A DNA stretch of 19,981 nucleotides from Planctomycetota bacterium (GCA_002691835.1 NZJA01000072.1:1-19981), one strand, 5' to 3'. Shown: positions 1 through 7,298, counted from the first letter of the stretch. Translations and numbers: made by a program. The notes: generated by a model from the sequence alone, not told the origin.

Positions 1-1
1 A

Positions 2-1072
2 AAAGTAACCGTAGAAGAGCAGTACCGGCACATGTTTGAGAACAGTGTCCCGGGACTACCCGAAAAAGCGGCAGAAAAGAACATGTCGCCGATGGAGTAC
101 ATGACTCGTGTTGGAGCCCATGAACTTCCCGGTGAAGGCTATGAATTGCACCGAGATACCGTCGATCTGAAATCTGGGCAGGTACCAGAGGTCGATCCAC
201 AGACGGGATTGGCAAAGGTCGATGGAAAAGTAATCGGGATTGCCGTCGACGGAGCTATCCGAAAAGGATTTCCGACACCCAGTAGAAGAATCGAAATCTT
301 CTCAGAGATTCTTGATCGTTGGGGCTTTTCAGATGAAGCCCTCCCAGGGGTTTCTCAAAGCCATGTTGGACCTGAAAATCTAGATCCTGAAAAAGGAATC
401 TACGTTCTCGTACCGACTTTCCGGTTACCGACGATGATTCATTCGAGATCTGCCAATTCCAAGCACTTGATGGAGATCTCACATGCCAATCCGGTTTGGA
501 TTCACCCGGATGATGCCGGTCGCCATGATATTGAGGATGGTTCACTCATTCGTGTGGAAACTGAAATCGGACATTTCGTCAATCGAGCTCGAGTTACGGA
601 TGGTATCCGTAGCGGAGTGATTGCTTGCTCGCATCACATGGGCCGTTGGCGCAAAGAAGATGGACCTGGATCCCGTTGGGGAAGCGCGACCGTCAAATTT
701 GAAGATTTACCAGATGGAAGCACCCGGATGCGGAGAATCACCGGTTCGGTCCCCTTCGAGAGTAAAGATGGAGATAGCGAACGTACCTGGTGGGACGAGA
801 GTGGTGTTCACCAGAATCTTGCTTTTCCAGTTCAGACGGACCCCGTTAGTGGAATGCATTGTTGGCACCAAAAGGTTCGCTTGCTGAAGGCTTTACCCGA
901 TGACTGCTACGGGGATGTGGTGGTTCATCCTGAAAAATCACGGCAGGCTCATCGTAACTGGATGGAACTGGCTCGCCCGGCTTCTCCGGAAAGTCATGGG
1001 GGGTTGAGGAGACCTCCTGAGATTCCACGTCCACTGGCTCGAGATCCACAAGCGTATCGCTTCCAAGATTGA
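2..1072 (+). CDS. Molybdopterin oxidoreductase, C-terminal part (5' truncated by window)
   Basis: The reading frame is open from base 2 with no stop before the first in-frame ATG at 32, so this is the 3' end of a longer gene (about 356 codons visible). The central part has the hallmarks of the molydopterin-dinucleotide-binding domain of the DMSO-reductase family. Around visible residues 145-190 there is a histidine/arginine/serine-rich strand (MIHSRSANSKH) followed by NPVWIHPDDA and a DGSLIRVETEIG turn. These enzymes bind Mo- or W-bis-MGD and carry out two-electron oxidoreductions, usually with Fe-S and membrane or periplasmic partners. The catalytic N-terminal half lies outside the window, so substrate, Fe-S cluster and Tat signal cannot be judged. 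After the binding domain there is an unusually long tail rich in His, Trp and charged residues (about 130 residues). miaE starts 16 nt downstream, so the two are probably co-transcribed. Family assignment is secure; the substrate is unknown. Confidence 0.85.
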   Translation, partial: KVTVEEQYRHMFENSVPGLPEKAAEKNMSPMEYMTRVGAHELPGEGYELHRDTVDLKSGQVPEVDPQTGLAKVDGKVIGIAVDGAIRKGFPTPSRRIEIFSEILDRWGFSDEALPGVSQSHVGPENLDPEKGIYVLVPTFRLPTMIHSRSANSKHLMEISHANPVWIHPDDAGRHDIEDGSLIRVETEIGHFVNRARVTDGIRSGVIACSHHMGRWRKEDGPGSRWGSATVKFEDLPDGSTRMRRITGSVPFESKDGDSERTWWDESGVHQNLAFPVQTDPVSGMHCWHQKVRLLKALPDDCYGDVVVHPEKSRQAHRNWMELARPASPESHGGLRRPPEIPRPLARDPQAYRFQD

Positions 1073-1088
1073 AACAGGAGCTGAAACT

Positions 1089-1703
1089 GTGACCTCAACA
1101 CTCTTGGCAGGACTTCCCCTCATTTGTGAAACTTCATCCGATTGGGCTCCTCTGGCTCTTGCGAATCTGGATGAAGTACTTAGAGATCATGCTTGGTGTG
1201 AATACAAAGCTGCCAGTGCAGGCCTGGGCCTTATGGCCAGATTTCCTGAGCATGAATTTCTGCATCGCCCGATGGTGGCCCTCGTTCAGGAGGAAATGCT
1301 TCACTTTCGCCAAGTGACAGATCTCCTGAAAAATCGAAAGGTTGCTTTGGGACCTCCTCCAGTTGATCCGTACGTCAAAAAATTGCGGGGATTACTTTGT
1401 GCCAAAGGTTCCGGCATCGGTGGATTGGGGGATCTCCTGATTGTGAACGCTTTCATCGAAGCGCGTTCCTGCGAAAGATTTCGGGTTCTCTCCCGTGCAT
1501 TGGAAGTCGGATCTGAAGAAGATGTGGAATTGTCAGGATTCTATCAACGACTTGCAGACGCCGAGGCGCGACATTGGGAATCCTTTCGAGATTTAGCGAT
1601 GGAAGTGTGCGATGAGAAATCGGTCCTCACAAGGATCGAAGAGGCTGCTGGAATCGAAGCAGAGCTGCTCCAATCACTCCCTGTCGAGCCACGGATGCAC
1701 TAA
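1089..1703 (+). CDS. miaE: tRNA-(ms2io6A)-hydroxylase (MiaE family)
   Basis: MiaE is an O2-dependent non-haem di-iron monooxygenase that hydroxylates the isopentenyl group of ms2i6A at tRNA position 37. The 204-residue length is typical. The ferritin-like four-helix iron site is readable: E38 in DHAWCEYKAA, E69 and H72 in QEEMLHF, glutamates of IEARSCERF (124-131), and E159 and H162 in DAEARHW. The start is GTG, supported by AGGAG at 1076-1080, 8 nt upstream; no ATG gives a better N-terminus. The stop codon TAA shares its last base with the ATG of the following SDR gene (TAATG), indicating translational coupling. MiaE is best known from gamma-proteobacteria, so its presence in a likely planctomycete-type genome is notable. 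A wider di-iron hydroxylase role on another substrate cannot be excluded, but the motif set fits MiaE well. Confidence 0.85.
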   Translation: MTSTLLAGLPLICETSSDWAPLALANLDEVLRDHAWCEYKAASAGLGLMARFPEHEFLHRPMVALVQEEMLHFRQVTDLLKNRKVALGPPPVDPYVKKLRGLLCAKGSGIGGLGDLLIVNAFIEARSCERFRVLSRALEVGSEEDVELSGFYQRLADAEARHWESFRDLAMEVCDEKSVLTRIEEAAGIEAELLQSLPVEPRMH

Positions 1704-2377
1704 TGGCCAGGCAGGTGTTGATCACCGGATGCAGTCGTGGAATCGGCAGAGCCCTCACTGAGGCCTTTATTGATCAAGGAATCGAAGTTGCCGGGTGTGC
1801 ACGGACTGAGGCTGCGATCTCTGAGTTTGGACCGGATCCATATTTTCGAGCACTGGATGTCTGTCATGAAGAGGGCTTGAAAACTTGGGCTGAGGATCTT
1901 GGGCAACAAAGTTTCGAGCCAGATCTTGTGATCGCGAATGCCGGTCTTCTGAATGTTCGTGCCCCCTTGTGGGAAGTCAGTTCCGAAGAGTTTAGTTCGG
2001 TGATCGATGTCAACATCAAAGGGGTTTATCACACTCTGAAAGCCTTCATTCCTGGGCTACTAAAGAAAGGGAGCGGGGTGTTTGTCGCTTTCTCATCCGG
2101 CTGGGGCCGCAGTACCTCACCAGAGGTTGCTCCATACTGTGCTTCCAAATTTGCTGTAGAGGGACTTGTAGGTTCCTTGGCCCAAGAGCTTCCGGCGGGG
2201 GTGGCAGCGGTCGCTCTTTCGCCAGGTGTTGTTCATACAGAGATGCTCAGTCGAGCCTTTGGCAGTGCAGATGCGGCTTTGGCTGTTGAGCCGACGGAGT
2301 GGGCCCGTTCAGCAGTTCCTTTTTTATTGGGATTGAATGAAAGTGATTCGGGGAAATCCCTTTCGTTCCAGCGTTAA
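1703..2377 (+). CDS. Short-chain dehydrogenase/reductase (SDR family)
   Basis: A classical Rossmann-fold NAD(P)-dependent oxidoreductase of 224 residues, slightly short for the family (about 250). Visible motifs are the cofactor loop TGCSRGIG (8-15), NAG (79-81), the catalytic Ser in AFSSGW (about 131), Y145 and K149 in YCASK, and the SPG turn (173-175). R12 in the glycine loop hints at NADP(H) preference, which is inference. The substrate cannot be deduced. It overlaps miaE by one base and so probably belongs to the molybdopterin oxidoreductase-miaE unit. Its C-terminus ends soon after the substrate-loop region, as in compact SDRs. Its stop shares the palindrome TTAA with the stop of the opposing DUF885 gene, so there is no intergenic space between the convergent genes. 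Confidence 0.85.
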   Translation: MARQVLITGCSRGIGRALTEAFIDQGIEVAGCARTEAAISEFGPDPYFRALDVCHEEGLKTWAEDLGQQSFEPDLVIANAGLLNVRAPLWEVSSEEFSSVIDVNIKGVYHTLKAFIPGLLKKGSGVFVAFSSGWGRSTSPEVAPYCASKFAVEGLVGSLAQELPAGVAAVALSPGVVHTEMLSRAFGSADAALAVEPTEWARSAVPFLLGLNESDSGKSLSFQR

Positions 2378-4224
2378 TCTTCTGGAGTCGTCGAAGCTTT
2401 CTGCTCTTCTATCCATTTTTCCATTCGGGACCTAAGAATTTCCAGAGGCATCGAACCTTCTGCCAACATGTGGTCATGGAAATCCCTAATGTCGAATTGC
2501 TCGCCCAAGATTTCTTCTGCTTGACTCACAAGAGCTTTGATTTCCAACTCGCCAATCTTGTAGGCGAGAGCTTGACCGGGCCATGCAATGTAACGATCCA
2601 CCTCAGCTTCAATATTTTTCTGGGTGAGAGCTGAGTTTTCCATCATGACTTGAATCGCCTGATCTCGGGACCAGCCCAGTTGGTGAATCCCCGTATCGAC
2701 AACTAATCTTAATGCTCTCCACATTTCGTAGGAAAGTTTTCCAAAACGTGAGTAGGGGTCCTGATAGAAACCCATGCGATCTCCGAGCGATTCTGAGTAA
2801 AGCCCCCAACCTTCAATGTAAGCGGTGAAATGTGTTATTTTTCTCCACTCGGGTAGCCCCTCCAACTCGCCCTGAAGAGCCAGTTGGTGATGATGCCCAG
2901 GAACCGCTTCATGTAAGGCGAGAGCTTCCATCTCGTAGATGGGACGGCTTGTGAGATCGTAGGTATTTGCGTAGAACCAGCCGGGTTGAGTCCCGTCTGC
3001 GGGCGGTGACATGTAATAGGCTGTCGTCGAGCGAGGAGCTTCATGAAGAGGGATCTCTCGGACTCCGTAAGGAGCTCGTGGAAGTTTCCCAAAGAGTGAG
3101 GGCATCATCGCATCGGCGCGTTTACAGATATCTCTATAGCCTTGGAGTAAAGCCTCTGGAGAAGTGTGATAGAAACGTGGATCCTCCCGAAGGAATGTTG
3201 TGAAGGCCGCGAAATCGCCTTCGAATTCGACCTCAAGAATGACTTTTTGCATCTCTTTACGTATCCGTGCAACTTCGCGAAGACCCAGCTGATGAATTTC
3301 CATGGCTGATTTGTGGGTAGAAGTATGTTTGCGGATGCAGTAGCTGTAGTACTCGTTTCCATTTGGATATTGATAAGCTCCAAATGTATCTCTCGCTAAA
3401 GGTATGTATATGGTTTCGAGATATAGCGCCAGATCGGCAAGTGGCTTCTGGACACTTTCAGCAATGACACTTTTTGCCTTTTCCACCAATTGATTCCATT
3501 CGTCGCTCGATGTTCCTGGTGGTTGCATTCGAAAGGGATCGAAGAAGAGGGATTTTTCAGGAGTGGGAGAGGTACATGCCTTGAACTGATCCAAGACTCC
3601 AACGAGTGTTGCTTTTGGAGGCAAGAAGCCCTCAGTGATAGCCTTTTCCAAAATTTCTCTGATACCTGAGAGGTATTGGGGGACCTGCGTAAGTTTCGAG
3701 AGATAGTAACTGTGATCTTTGAGCTGTTGGAAACGAAGTTGACTCGAAAGGCGAGGTAGCCAAACCTGAGGACCGCGTCTCTGATTGATAGGAGCGAGGT
3801 GTACGCCTACGCGGATGCCATCGAGTCGGTTCTCAATAATGTCGATGAGAATCTGGGCTTGTTGACGTTCCTGTTCCGAAATTTGAGAAAGGTCCAAAGC
3901 ATGCATCTCATTGAAAAACCGAAAATAGTTCTGTAGATCTCGATCGATAGTCTGGATTCCGGAATCGGGGAGTAATCCTCGTGCTGATTCGACGCCATGT
4001 TCAGCTGCAAGAGTGGGGCTGACCGACAGTTGATATTGCCAATATTCGTCATAGATTCTGTCGAGAGATGCATTGACCTGATCAGCGGGTTTTACAGGGG
4101 GGGAAGTCGTTTGTGCTTCCACAAAGACTGATCCATGAATCAACATGAAAAAGATCAGTGTTCTCAATAATGAAGGCAGGGCCGGTGTTGAAACTGGAAG
4201 GCGGAAAAATCTGGGCGAGGTCAT
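2374..4224 (-). CDS. Secreted DUF885 family protein (putative metallopeptidase-like)
   Basis: A 616-residue protein with an N-terminal hydrophobic segment (about residues 18-36) ending in VEA-Q, which fits a signal peptide and export. The body matches the DUF885 family. The diagnostic motif is HEAVPGHHHQ at 438-447, followed by an aromatic stretch ending IEGWGLYSE, as in the family. The HExxPGHH pattern resembles zinc-peptidase metal sites, and members are often annotated as putative peptidases or carboxypeptidases; no substrate can be given. Full family length is about 550-600, so the gene looks intact. The start ATG at 4224 has GGAG five bases upstream. It lies 72 bp downstream of the cvpA-like gene on the same strand and may be co-transcribed with it, although a TATACT box in the gap could give it its own promoter. 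Confidence 0.85.
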   Translation of the reverse strand: MTSPRFFRLPVSTPALPSLLRTLIFFMLIHGSVFVEAQTTSPPVKPADQVNASLDRIYDEYWQYQLSVSPTLAAEHGVESARGLLPDSGIQTIDRDLQNYFRFFNEMHALDLSQISEQERQQAQILIDIIENRLDGIRVGVHLAPINQRRGPQVWLPRLSSQLRFQQLKDHSYYLSKLTQVPQYLSGIREILEKAITEGFLPPKATLVGVLDQFKACTSPTPEKSLFFDPFRMQPPGTSSDEWNQLVEKAKSVIAESVQKPLADLALYLETIYIPLARDTFGAYQYPNGNEYYSYCIRKHTSTHKSAMEIHQLGLREVARIRKEMQKVILEVEFEGDFAAFTTFLREDPRFYHTSPEALLQGYRDICKRADAMMPSLFGKLPRAPYGVREIPLHEAPRSTTAYYMSPPADGTQPGWFYANTYDLTSRPIYEMEALALHEAVPGHHHQLALQGELEGLPEWRKITHFTAYIEGWGLYSESLGDRMGFYQDPYSRFGKLSYEMWRALRLVVDTGIHQLGWSRDQAIQVMMENSALTQKNIEAEVDRYIAWPGQALAYKIGELEIKALVSQAEEILGEQFDIRDFHDHMLAEGSMPLEILRSRMEKWIEEQKASTTPED

Positions 4225-4258
4225 TTGGGCTCCGTTCTCAAGACTGAGGTCGAAGATC

Positions 4259-4264
4259 AGTATA
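4259..4264 (-). promoter_or_regulatory. Possible -10 box upstream of the DUF885 gene
   Basis: Read on the minus strand, TATACT (5 of 6 matches to the sigma70 -10 consensus) lies about 35 nt before the DUF885 start codon. The -35 region at the expected distance (TTTCGA or TTCGAA, depending on spacing) is a poor match. This is offered only as a candidate for separate transcription of this gene from the upstream cvpA-like gene. Confidence 0.22.
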
Positions 4265-4296
4265 TCTTGTCGATGTGAGATTCGAAACTGACCCAG

Positions 4297-4986
4297 TCAG
4301 CGAGGTTCGGGCTCGTTCAGTTGCGCACTCGCTGGAACGATACGGACTTGAGCTTCGAGAGATTCAGCGAGGGTGACATTGAACCGATCACGGAAATCAG
4401 TTGGAAAGAATTGATCAAGTTTCCCAGTCGCCTCAGCAAGAGGAACTCCGATGATTGAAGATCGAATCGGCGAGTGAATCTGACCATCCGGCCACTGGAA
4501 GACTCCTAAAAGGAGTAGTCCAAAGATCATACCAGCGAGTGAAGCTCCCATGAGAGCACCCAGGACTCCATCACAGGTCTGCAAGGTCCGATCAAAGTAG
4601 CTTCTGAAATAGCGTGTGATCAGCATCGTTGAGATGATGGAGCCGATGAAAATTGACAATCCAGCAAGTATCTGAGCTCCGAGAGGACCCACTTCACTGA
4701 CTACCGAACTAAAAAGCGGTATTTGTGACAGGGTGTTGGAAAACTGAAATGCCATGAAGGCACCTGTTGTCGAACCGAACAACAGGGCTGTTGAGCGAAA
4801 AAATCCGAGGCCGGCTCCCATGAAGAGTCCAGCGAGCATACCCAGAAGGATCACGACATCGATCCAATTGCACTGTTGCCAGAAAACCTGAAGGTTGTGC
4901 AGGGATCTGGAACCGTCCAACCACTCCGGTAGGATAGTGGCTCCTGACATCAGGGTTGTCATGATGTCAGGCGAGATGGTGGTCAT
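4297..4986 (-). CDS. CvpA family membrane protein
   Basis: A 229-residue integral membrane protein with four hydrophobic segments at about 42-62, 66-84, 102-123 and 140-163. The segment beginning CNWIDVVILLGMLAGLFMGAGLGFFRS is the typical start of CvpA proteins, followed by the conserved run of small residues between helices. CvpA proteins are known for a role in colicin V production and envelope stress tolerance in enterobacteria; their molecular activity is unsettled. Most family members begin almost at the NWID motif, whereas this one has about 39 extra N-terminal residues. AAGGAG lies 10 nt before the chosen ATG, and no better-supported start is seen further in. It is divergent from the SDR gene at 5111 and upstream of the DUF885 gene in the same orientation. 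Confidence 0.75.
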   Translation of the reverse strand: MTTISPDIMTTLMSGATILPEWLDGSRSLHNLQVFWQQCNWIDVVILLGMLAGLFMGAGLGFFRSTALLFGSTTGAFMAFQFSNTLSQIPLFSSVVSEVGPLGAQILAGLSIFIGSIISTMLITRYFRSYFDRTLQTCDGVLGALMGASLAGMIFGLLLLGVFQWPDGQIHSPIRSSIIGVPLAEATGKLDQFFPTDFRDRFNVTLAESLEAQVRIVPASAQLNEPEPR

Positions 4987-5068
4987 GTTGATGCGACTCC
5001 TTCATGGCGGTTCACCAATTCCCGCATTTTACGATTTTTTTGTCAATAGAGACTGGGGATTGGGCAAT

Positions 5069-5089
5069 CTGGGCCTCAAACAGGCCCAG
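5069..5089 (+). other. Inverted repeat (8-bp stem) in the leader of the SDR gene
   Basis: CTGGGCCT and AGGCCCAG form a perfect 8-bp, GC-rich stem around a 5-nt CAAAC loop, ending 21 nt before the ATG at 5111. No T-run follows, so it does not look like a classical terminator. It could be a leader hairpin or an operator in the divergent region between the cvpA-like gene and the SDR gene. Confidence 0.4.
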
Positions 5090-5110
5090 CGATACATTTG
5101 AAGGGAAGGC

Positions 5111-5905
5111 ATGTCTTCATATCTAACTGGAATGAACGTTTTGGTGACGGGGGCCAGTGACGGAATTGGTGCTGCGATCGCCCAGCAGTTGGCAAAACAG
5201 GGGGTCGAATCTCTGATTCTTGCCGGTAGAGATCGATCGCGGCTCGAGAAGACAGCCCGGTCCGTTGAAGTTCCTTGCCAGCTTCATGTTGCGGATCTTT
5301 CGGTTCAGACTGGAGTGGATCAACTTCTGGATGATCTTGCAGACGAAAAAATTGATGGGCTTGTCAATAATGCTGGAGTGGGATTGGGTGGAAGATTCGA
5401 GTCTCTTCCGATCGAGGATCAAAACCGGATGGTCTTTCTGAACTGCCAGGCAGTGATTCAATTGAGTCATGCTCTTCTTGGCCCAATGCAGGAGAGACAG
5501 AGGGGGTTCATTTTGTTTGTTGGATCCCTGATCGGTTTCGTGGGAGGGCCTGGGATGGCTGCCTACAGTGGAACCAAAGGTTTTGTAAATCGATTTGCAG
5601 AGAGCTTGCGGTGGGAGCTTTCAGAAGACTCCGTCAGAGTCATACTTTTAGCACCTGGAGTTACCCGGACTTCATTTTTTGAAACAGCGGGTATTTCTGA
5701 AGATCATATTCGAGCAGGACAAATGACGGCCAAGGATGTTGCTAAAGAAGCGGTTCAGGGGGTCACTCGAAATTCCGCAACTGTCGTTGCAGGGGGCAGG
5801 AATCGAGGGCTGTTGTTTTTGATGAGGTTTGCTCCCCGCAGATTAGTGGGGGCAGTCTCTCGGCGGATTTTTTCAGGGATTCTTCAGCAAAAATCTACGA
5901 AATAG
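5111..5905 (+). CDS. Short-chain dehydrogenase/reductase (SDR family, DltE/HSD-like)
   Basis: A complete 264-residue classical SDR. Visible motifs are the glycine loop TGASDGIG (13-20), a cofactor-side GRDRSRL strand (39-45) suggesting NADP(H) by its basic residues, ADL (61-63), NNAG (86-89), catalytic S139 in VGSL, Y152 and K156 in YSGTK, and the PG turn (182-183). The basic C-terminus (FAPRRLVGAVSRRIFSG) resembles that of SDRs placed with DltE and 17-beta-hydroxysteroid or 3-ketoacyl reductase types; the actual substrate is unknown. A strong Shine-Dalgarno stretch, AAGGGAAGG, ends one base before the ATG. It stands alone on the plus strand, with a GC-rich hairpin in its leader. It is only distantly similar to the SDR at 1703 (different lengths and loop residues), so the two are not a recent duplication. 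Confidence 0.85.
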   Translation: MSSYLTGMNVLVTGASDGIGAAIAQQLAKQGVESLILAGRDRSRLEKTARSVEVPCQLHVADLSVQTGVDQLLDDLADEKIDGLVNNAGVGLGGRFESLPIEDQNRMVFLNCQAVIQLSHALLGPMQERQRGFILFVGSLIGFVGGPGMAAYSGTKGFVNRFAESLRWELSEDSVRVILLAPGVTRTSFFETAGISEDHIRAGQMTAKDVAKEAVQGVTRNSATVVAGGRNRGLLFLMRFAPRRLVGAVSRRIFSGILQQKSTK

Positions 5906-5932
5906 TCGCTCCAGCTTCGACTCTCTCCAGGC

Positions 5933-6331
5933 CTACTTTCGGGTGGTCGGCAATCCACGGGAGTTCCAGCCAGGAAAGGTGATGTTTCCAAGAACATCGG
6001 TTTCGCCGATGTATCCACCCCGCATGTCATGAAGATTATTAAAGCCTTTTTCCGAGAGCAGGTCGGCGGCTTTTTGAGAGCGTCCACCTTTTTGGCAACC
6101 CAAAATAATCTTTGTGTCGGACTGGAATTCGTCCTCGACACAATTGACGAAATTGGGATTCATTTTTAAGCCGACTCCTCCTTCACCCCGAATCATAATT
6201 GGGATGTTTGTGGAATTGGGGACGTGACCTTCAACAAACTCTTCAGGCATCCGGACATCGAGATAATGAAATCCCTGCTCCGATTGCAATAGGTCATGAG
6301 CCTTGTCTGGATCGATGCGTTTAATAACCAT
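5933..6331 (-). CDS. Single-domain rhodanese-like protein
   Basis: A 132-residue stand-alone rhodanese domain, probably cytosolic. It has the N-terminal YLDVRMPEEFVEGHVPNS signature (23-40) and the active-site loop CQKGGRS with catalytic C79, so sulfur transfer or persulfide carriage is likely. The C-terminal GGY and FPGW motifs are also typical. An ATG 10 codons further upstream (6361) is in frame, but the ATG at 6331 is preferred because GGGGGAG sits four bases before it and homologous domains begin close to this point. A distinctive insertion (about 47-72) lies before the active-site strand. Its 3' end faces the SDR stop 27 bp away; upstream is a gene-free gap holding an 11-bp tandem repeat. 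The sulfur donor and acceptor are unknown. Confidence 0.85.
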   Translation of the reverse strand: MVIKRIDPDKAHDLLQSEQGFHYLDVRMPEEFVEGHVPNSTNIPIMIRGEGGVGLKMNPNFVNCVEDEFQSDTKIILGCQKGGRSQKAADLLSEKGFNNLHDMRGGYIGETDVLGNITFPGWNSRGLPTTRK

Positions 6332-6704
6332 GTTTCTCCCCCAATCTCTCCTCATTGTCATCGGCTGACACGCTTCAAGTATGAGTCAGCAGTCTGTGAG
6401 CGAACTTCTTGAGAACTTCTTGAAAACTTCTCATTGGAAGCGATCTCGCGACAGATCCTGCCGGTGAAGATACTGGTTCGCCTCCGAAGTGTGGCTGCTC
6501 ACCATGGTCCCGATCTCCCTGCATCATCCATTCTATTCCGAAGGGTGTCAACCGGCCGCATCCAGCCTGATATAAGGGATATCGGCTAACTGTGGCCAAT
6601 CAGTCGAGTTCGCTGGGCAAGGCCGGTGCGCTCGGTGGGAGGCGACAGATGGAAATGGGGTCGCAAGGGGATTGGGGTAAGCCCAAGGGGGGATCAGTGG
6701 GGGA
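6332..6704. other. Gene-free stretch of about 370 bp
   Basis: This lies between the start of the rhodanese gene and the 3' end of the CPBP protease gene, both on the minus strand. Short open frames exist on both strands, but none has a Shine-Dalgarno sequence, a recognisable domain or plausible composition. The rhodanese promoter should be here. The visible structure is an 11-bp tandem repeat near 6402-6434 and a G-rich 11-bp repeat that begins near 6691 and runs into the 3' end of the protease gene. No strong hairpin followed by a T-run was found. Confidence 0.6.
6402..6434. repeat. 11-bp tandem repeat, about three copies
   Basis: GAACTTCTTGA occurs twice exactly, back to back (6402-6412 and 6413-6423), followed by a third, degenerate copy, AAACTTCTCAT (6424-6434). 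The unit is about one helical turn, so identical bases fall on the same DNA face. It lies about 70-100 bp upstream of the rhodanese start codon, where an operator or activator site could be. Confidence 0.6.
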
Positions 6705-6734
6705 TCAGTGGGGGTTCAGCAGAGGATCAGAAGC
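6691..6734. repeat. 11-bp G-rich tandem repeat across the 3' end of the CPBP gene
   Basis: GGATCAGTGGG is repeated exactly at 6691-6701 and 6702-6712 and then decays: GGTTCAGCAGA (6713-6723) and GGATCAGAAGC (6724-6734). The stop codon of the CPBP protease gene (ending at 6705) lies inside the array, so the last ten or so residues of that protein are encoded by repeat units. Loss or gain of one 11-bp unit would shift the reading frame and change the C-terminus. Confidence 0.6.
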
Positions 6735-7298
6735 GGGGTTTGCTTTTCGGTTCCCACGGGTCAGAACCCAAAGGCTGGTCAGATTGATAAGAAAATGAGC
6801 GGCAACGCAGCCCGGAATACCAAAGTGAGGGTTTTCGGCCAGATATCCCAAAAACAGACCTCCAAGAATCGCCACAAAAACCCAGATTCGAAGTTCACGG
6901 AGTCCTGTCCAATGAGCCAGACCAAAGATCAGGCTCGTGAGCCACAAACCCAGGTATGGCTGAAGGAGTGCCCTGAAGAGCAGCTCTTCTGAAATGGATG
7001 AGATCAGGGCGACGAAGAAAATCTCCTTTAGATTCCAGCCTTCAAACTGTTGCGCCAGAGTCTCGCTCAGCTTCCTGAGGGCGGGGCTGAACCAGTGAGC
7101 GACGATCTGAACGAATTGGACTCCGACACCGGCCAGAGCGCCCAAAGCCAGAGAAAGAACCAGGGCCGTAAATGAATCGATCTTAAAGAAATCGATACCC
7201 CGAATGAGAAAGAGTGCAAGAGTGGAAATGACGGCGAGGAATCCATGAGTGATCATCGCAGTATTGAAGAGTTGGCTGGGTGAGGACAGAGTTCTCAA
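6705..7298 (-). CDS. CPBP family intramembrane metalloprotease (CAAX protease/Abi type)
   Basis: A 197-residue polytopic membrane protein with hydrophobic segments at about 18-34, 42-66, 93-115, 118-130, 136-154 and 161-180. The three metalloprotease motifs are present: SEELLFRA (E104, E105, R109), FGLAHW (H129) and AAHFLINL (H168, N172). Family members act as membrane-embedded glutamate/histidine proteases in prenyl-protein processing, bacteriocin immunity or regulated proteolysis; the substrate here is unknown. The start is TTG and overlaps the queG stop as TTGA (7295-7298). AGGAG nine bases upstream supports translation from this codon, coupled to queG. The C-terminal tail is built from an 11-bp DNA repeat and ends NPASDPLLNPH. 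Confidence 0.85.
   Translation of the reverse strand: MRTLSSPSQLFNTAMITHGFLAVISTLALFLIRGIDFFKIDSFTALVLSLALGALAGVGVQFVQIVAHWFSPALRKLSETLAQQFEGWNLKEIFFVALISSISEELLFRALLQPYLGLWLTSLIFGLAHWTGLRELRIWVFVAILGGLFLGYLAENPHFGIPGCVAAHFLINLTSLWVLTRGNRKANPASDPLLNPH

Noticed and set aside
1703..5905. The two SDR genes as a recent duplication
   Set aside because: They differ in length, glycine-loop residues and C-terminal region, and lie in unrelated contexts on either side of the DUF885/cvpA pair.
6402..6434. CRISPR-like array or known heat-shock operator
   Set aside because: Units are only 11 bp with no spacers; no CIRCE or CtsR-type palindrome is present.
6375..6599. 74-codon open frame on the minus strand in the gene-free gap
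   Set aside because: No Shine-Dalgarno, no recognisable domain, and it covers the 11-bp tandem repeat; composition looks non-coding.
6592..6798. 68-codon plus-strand frame over the G-rich repeat and protease 3' end
   Set aside because: Low-complexity Gly-rich start made by the repeat, then antisense to a well-supported protease gene.
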